Shown piece after piece: positions 60,998 to 64,000 of a DNA stretch of 64,000 nucleotides. The notes under the pieces are model-generated. The model was not told where the DNA came from. It did not search any database and was given only the letters and a program-made list of their open reading frames with translations. The stretch is from the NCBI GenBank assembly GCA_023512835.1, contig CM042090.1, forward strand, positions 12,989,343-13,053,342, given 5' to 3'. Position 1 is the stretch's first letter. Each line of letters starts with the position of its first letter. The DNA comes from Taxillus chinensis. Taxonomy: Eukaryota > Streptophyta > Magnoliopsida > Santalales > Loranthaceae. Position numbers and translations under genes: made by a program.

Positions 60998-61666
60998 TCA
61001 CCCACAGAATTGCTGAAAGTCGGTTCCCCAGTCACTAGAGTTGTAATGCCCAGCGGCTTCCCCCTGCACCAAGGCGTTGAAATTAATTCCTTCCCACGGC
61101 GTCCCAACTCCGCCGGCTGCGGCTGCGGGTCCGTACTGCCCACCTCCGACGTACTGTCCTCCCCCACCTCCGTACTGATCGCCGCCGGCGCCGACCCACA
61201 TGCCTCCCTCCTCTGCACCGTGTCCCATCACCGCAGCGGTGGCGGGGCAGACGCTGCCGCCTCCCTGGTCGTGTTGGGCTGCCGCGGCGGCGGCGGCGGC
61301 GGCGTCGTATTCGGAGGACTGCTGAGACGTGGCGACCTGCAGCTGCGAGTCGATGGCCATGCCGGCGTCGGAGGCGGCCCTCTGGATGGACCTCGGGGAC
61401 AGGTCGGCGGGGAGGCCGGGGGGCAAGTAATGCGGGAAGTTGAGGCTGCTGGGGGAGGTGGACGTGCCGCGGAGGCAGAAGAAGGCGATGTCGTGAGCGA
61501 CGGCTGCGGCTTCCGGCGTGGCGTAGGAGCCGAGCCAGAGGCGGTCCTGCGTGCCGGGGACCCGGATTTCGGACACCCACTTTCCCCACTTGCGGCGGCG
61601 CACGCCCTTGTACTTCTTGTGGTTCGCGCCGAGGCACACTTCCTCCGATGAGCTGCCGTTCATCAT
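60998..61666 (-). CDS. AP2/ERF transcription factor, ERF019/DREB (group II) type, intronless
   Basis: 222 aa from the ATG at 61666 (ATCACCATGATGAACG, good context; an upstream in-frame ATG at 61690 is less likely). One AP2 domain at about residues 19-75: KYKGVRRRKWGKWVSEIRVP, GTQDRLWLGSYATPEAAAVA, then HDIAFFCLRG. The RKWGKWVSEIRVPG form, followed by SLNFPHYLP and PRSIQRAASDAGMAID, is typical of the ERF019/ERF020 branch of the DREB A-5/group II subfamily, nuclear DNA-binding proteins linked to stress responses. The C-terminal half is low complexity: a nine-Ala run, Gly/Gln/Tyr-rich repeats (GGGGGQYVGGGQYG), and an acidic-aromatic end (DWGTDFQQFCG) that may activate transcription. Very GC-rich compared with its flanks. 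No EAR motif seen. Confidence 0.92.
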   Translation of the reverse strand: MMNGSSSEEVCLGANHKKYKGVRRRKWGKWVSEIRVPGTQDRLWLGSYATPEAAAVAHDIAFFCLRGTSTSPSSLNFPHYLPPGLPADLSPRSIQRAASDAGMAIDSQLQVATSQQSSEYDAAAAAAAAAQHDQGGGSVCPATAAVMGHGAEEGGMWVGAGGDQYGGGGGQYVGGGQYGPAAAAGGVGTPWEGINFNALVQGEAAGHYNSSDWGTDFQQFCG

Positions 61667-61834
61667 GGTGATCGCGACGATATATAACAAGTGGGCGTAC
61701 GGCTACCTAGCTAGCTAGCCTAGATATATAGTAAGTATATAAGCAGGCAGGCAATATATTTGTATGTGTATATTGCTAAAATGCACTTGTTAGGGTGTGT
61801 GAAGTGATATGGAAGTGAGACGGGGGAGGGAGGC

Positions 61835-61842
61835 TTATATAT
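61835..61842 (-). promoter_or_regulatory. TATA box of the ERF gene
   Basis: Reads CATATATAAGCC on the minus strand, about 170 bases upstream of the ATG, which allows a leader of roughly 130-140 nt. CT/GA-rich sequence lies just upstream (61863-61895). Confidence 0.55.
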
Positions 61843-62291
61843 GGCATGGGTGTGTGGCTTGTAGAGAGAGAGTGAGAAAGAGAGAGAGAGAGGGAATGAA
61901 AGTCAGAAGCAACAGAAAGGAGGAAGGGGGATCTGGAAAAATGATGGTAGAAACTAGAAATTAAATGGTTGACCTCAATGGAGGAAGATCAGAGTAGGAC
62001 TTTTTAAGGGAGTGAATATAAGGTAAGGTCAAATATTTCAAATGTCAAATATTGAAGGAGGGGGCGATCATCATATATACCAGCATTAAGAGCCCCCAGT
62101 TGTACGTTAATTCTGTGTTAACTAGCTGGAGCGCCCCGCACTTACATTTCGAGCACCTACCCTCAATTCTTTATACGCGAGCGCCGAGCGGTGAAAAAAA
62201 AAGGACGTTACCCAAATTTCAGAACACGTACTGCTATTTAACCGGATTTAACATTACCTTATAATATTATAATATTTGTTAGAGCAATGAT

Positions 62292-63087
62292 TAGGGGTGC
62301 TACCCGCCATAGCGGGGGCAGGGTCTACCTATTACCGTATCCCGCCCCCGCCTAGGCGGGTAAAATTTTTTTTAATCCGTACCCCGCCCCATGTATAGGC
62401 GGGGCGGGGTACCCCGTCCTATGACGGGATAAGCGGGGGGAGGCTTCATCCGCCCGCACCCCGCTACCGACTTTTATTGATTTGTCTCTTAAGACAATCT
62501 TGCCTTTTAGAGGTTCCACGAAGCAGTTGATAGAAGTAATTCGGGTCCTATGGGAGGCGGAATCAACCTATTACCGCATTCTGTCATCGCTTAGGTAGTA
62601 GATTAAATTTTAAGATTGTATCTCGTTCCATATATAAGCGTGATAGGATATACCATTCTTTAATGTGTCTGCGAATGAGGTTCGATTTGCTCACATCTTG
62701 TTATCGTTTTTTATTAGATCTGTTCATATCAATAATTTTGGCTTAAATCAAATTTCTACATCATTTTTAATCAAAAAATTATTAAAAATGATTTAATTTT
62801 ACAATAATAAATATCATTCAAAAATATTAAAAATCATAAATAATAGCTAAATAATAATATTTAAAATATTATAAAATTATAAATAAATATTATTAAAATT
62901 ACACAGGGCGGGGGCGGGGCGGGGTACCCCGCTACCTATTACCGCTCCCCATCTCCGCCTGGGGCGGGGTGTCAAGTTTAAAAACCGCACCCCGCTTTTG
63001 CTTGGGCGGGGTAACCCACCCCACATAGCGGGGGCGGAGCGGATAGCGGGCGGGGTAGCGGGGGCGGGTATCCGTTGCCCACCCCTA
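62292..63087. mobile_element. hAT-superfamily non-autonomous element with 8-bp target duplication
   Basis: Ends TAGGGGTG... and ...CACCCCTA are inverted repeats and are flanked by the identical 8-mer GCAATGAT at 62284-62291 and 63088-63095. Eight-base duplications and such ends are hallmarks of hAT elements. The terminal 170-200 bases on each side are packed with GCGGGG, GGGGCGGGG and CCCCGC motifs, some forming TACCCCGC/GCGGGGTA inverted pairs, while the 400-base centre is AT-rich with no open frame. Total 796 bases. It sits about 630 bases upstream of the ERF start codon. Confidence 0.85.
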
Positions 63088-63095
63088 GCAATGAT

Positions 63096-64000
63096 CATAA
63101 CCTATTAATTCAGTAAATGGAAAAAAAAAATCATGATTATTTAATCGATTATAACTTTATACTAATATTACTACAATTAATCCAGTTACATAAATATTTA
63201 TTTTATTTTTATATTAAATACTATAACATTAGATGATTTAATTAAACTGATGAATTATAAATAATATTTTTTAAAAAATTTTTTACAACCCCTCACCATC
63301 CGTCCAATTGATTTTAAAAATATTTATCATGTCAATGCTACGAACAGCCGTATAGGTACTTCGCCCGAGTAATTTTTTCAAGCTACGTTAATGCAGCTGA
63401 GGGGTAAAAATGGGATTTTCGAATAGTGTAATTCCATGGATAAAAGAGCTGTAGACACGTAGTGACATTAGTAGTGTCTGAGGTGGGGTGCGTGATAGGG
63501 TCTTTTGGTACTTCTCTCATCGGGGGAGGGGAGTGGGGGCTTTAATTTAATTTAATTTAATTTAATTTAATTTAAATACCGTCGCACGTGCTAAGAGGGA
63601 ATGACAAGCCCCACGTGCACCTCTTGTTGGGCAACGGACCTCCCCCGGAAACCCAACACTCTCCTTCCGCCCATACACATACCTCCCAACCACACCAAAC
63701 ATTCAATTCAAACTCAATTAATAATCACAACAAAAAGAGCATAATTTATTTATTGCTTTTTAAACCCACCCACCAAACATTTGTTTTATTTTATAATCAT
63801 ATACTAAATATAAAATCTAACCTAAATATTGTTAGTTAATTAATATAATAATTCTAAAAAATATATAATATATTTAATTAGAACAAGCAACAGTCATATA
63901 CATGTTTCCACAGTTGATCTTCATAGGTAAAATAGAAGTATATATAAATTTAGAATTACTCTGGGAAAACGTACTATTGTGCACTCTCAGTCCTTCCATA
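63096..64000. other. Intergenic sequence to window edge, possible promoter of a gene outside
   Basis: 63380-63700 has normal composition and contains two CACGTG G-boxes (63585-63590 and 63612-63617) and a TTTAA pentanucleotide repeat; the rest is AT-rich. No coding exon was recognised. Confidence 0.35.
63541..63575 (+). repeat. TTTAA microsatellite, 7 units
   Basis: Perfect pentanucleotide repeat just left of the first G-box. Confidence 0.95.

Noticed and set aside
61010..61651. 213-aa plus-strand open frame over the ERF gene
   Set aside because: Antisense shadow of the GC-rich AP2 gene, no family resemblance.
62292..63087. GC-rich inverted repeats as a possible rRNA spacer or CpG island promoter
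   Set aside because: The exact 8-bp flanking duplication and inverted ends identify a hAT element.

Overview
The window is nuclear DNA of a flowering plant, most likely a eudicot. It holds plant-specific families (DUF247/UPF0481, LHT amino-acid permease, AP2/ERF, a myristoylated CDK-like kinase, a plastid-type AlgH/DUF179 protein), GT-AG introns, very AT-rich spacers and the usual plant transposons (L1-type LINEs, Copia, hAT, MITEs). I cannot name the species from sequence alone. There is no sign of bacterial, organellar or viral origin.

Layout. 1-3126: two near-identical copies of the 3' part of a DUF247 gene; copy 1 runs off the left edge and is open, copy 2 is nearly full length but has two single-G frameshifts. 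3606-4008 (minus): wrecked MATE-efflux pseudogene. 4009-8716: AT-rich spacer with a foldback MITE and other repeats. 8717-30518 (plus): scattered exons of a mitochondrial NDUFAF5/At1g22800-type methyltransferase, with first and last exons well kept and middle exons frameshifted; its introns contain two LINE relics, a hAT transposase relic and two Copia relics. 31792-34257 (minus): intact eight-exon LHT-type amino-acid transporter, 453 aa. 36381-37813: LTR-like block, degenerate GTCGAC/TTGAC repeats and a 159-bp CT microsatellite. 38813-44488 (plus): intact three-exon AlgH/DUF179 gene, 367 aa. 45240-54381 (minus): eight-exon CDK-like Ser/Thr kinase (about 660 aa), convergent with the AlgH gene, with one 1-nt frameshift in exon 4 and a Copia relic antisense in one intron. 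58240-58820: cytochrome P450 relic and hAT-like GC-rich fragment. 60998-61666 (minus): intact intronless AP2/ERF gene of the ERF019/DREB type. 62292-63087: hAT-type non-autonomous element with an 8-bp target duplication, in the ERF upstream region.

The genes are independent housekeeping, transport and regulatory genes, not a pathway cluster. From memory, the Arabidopsis orthologues of the methyltransferase and the ERF gene carry adjacent locus numbers (At1g22800, At1g22810), so part of this order may be ancestral. I did not find a new multi-gene system. The most unusual items are the duplicated DUF247 end with a microsatellite-coded Asn tail, the methyltransferase decaying inside a transposon-swollen locus, possible splice rescue of two frameshifted exons, and the hAT element beside the ERF gene. 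Exon borders were read by eye from splice consensus, phase and remembered family sequence; no alignment was run.
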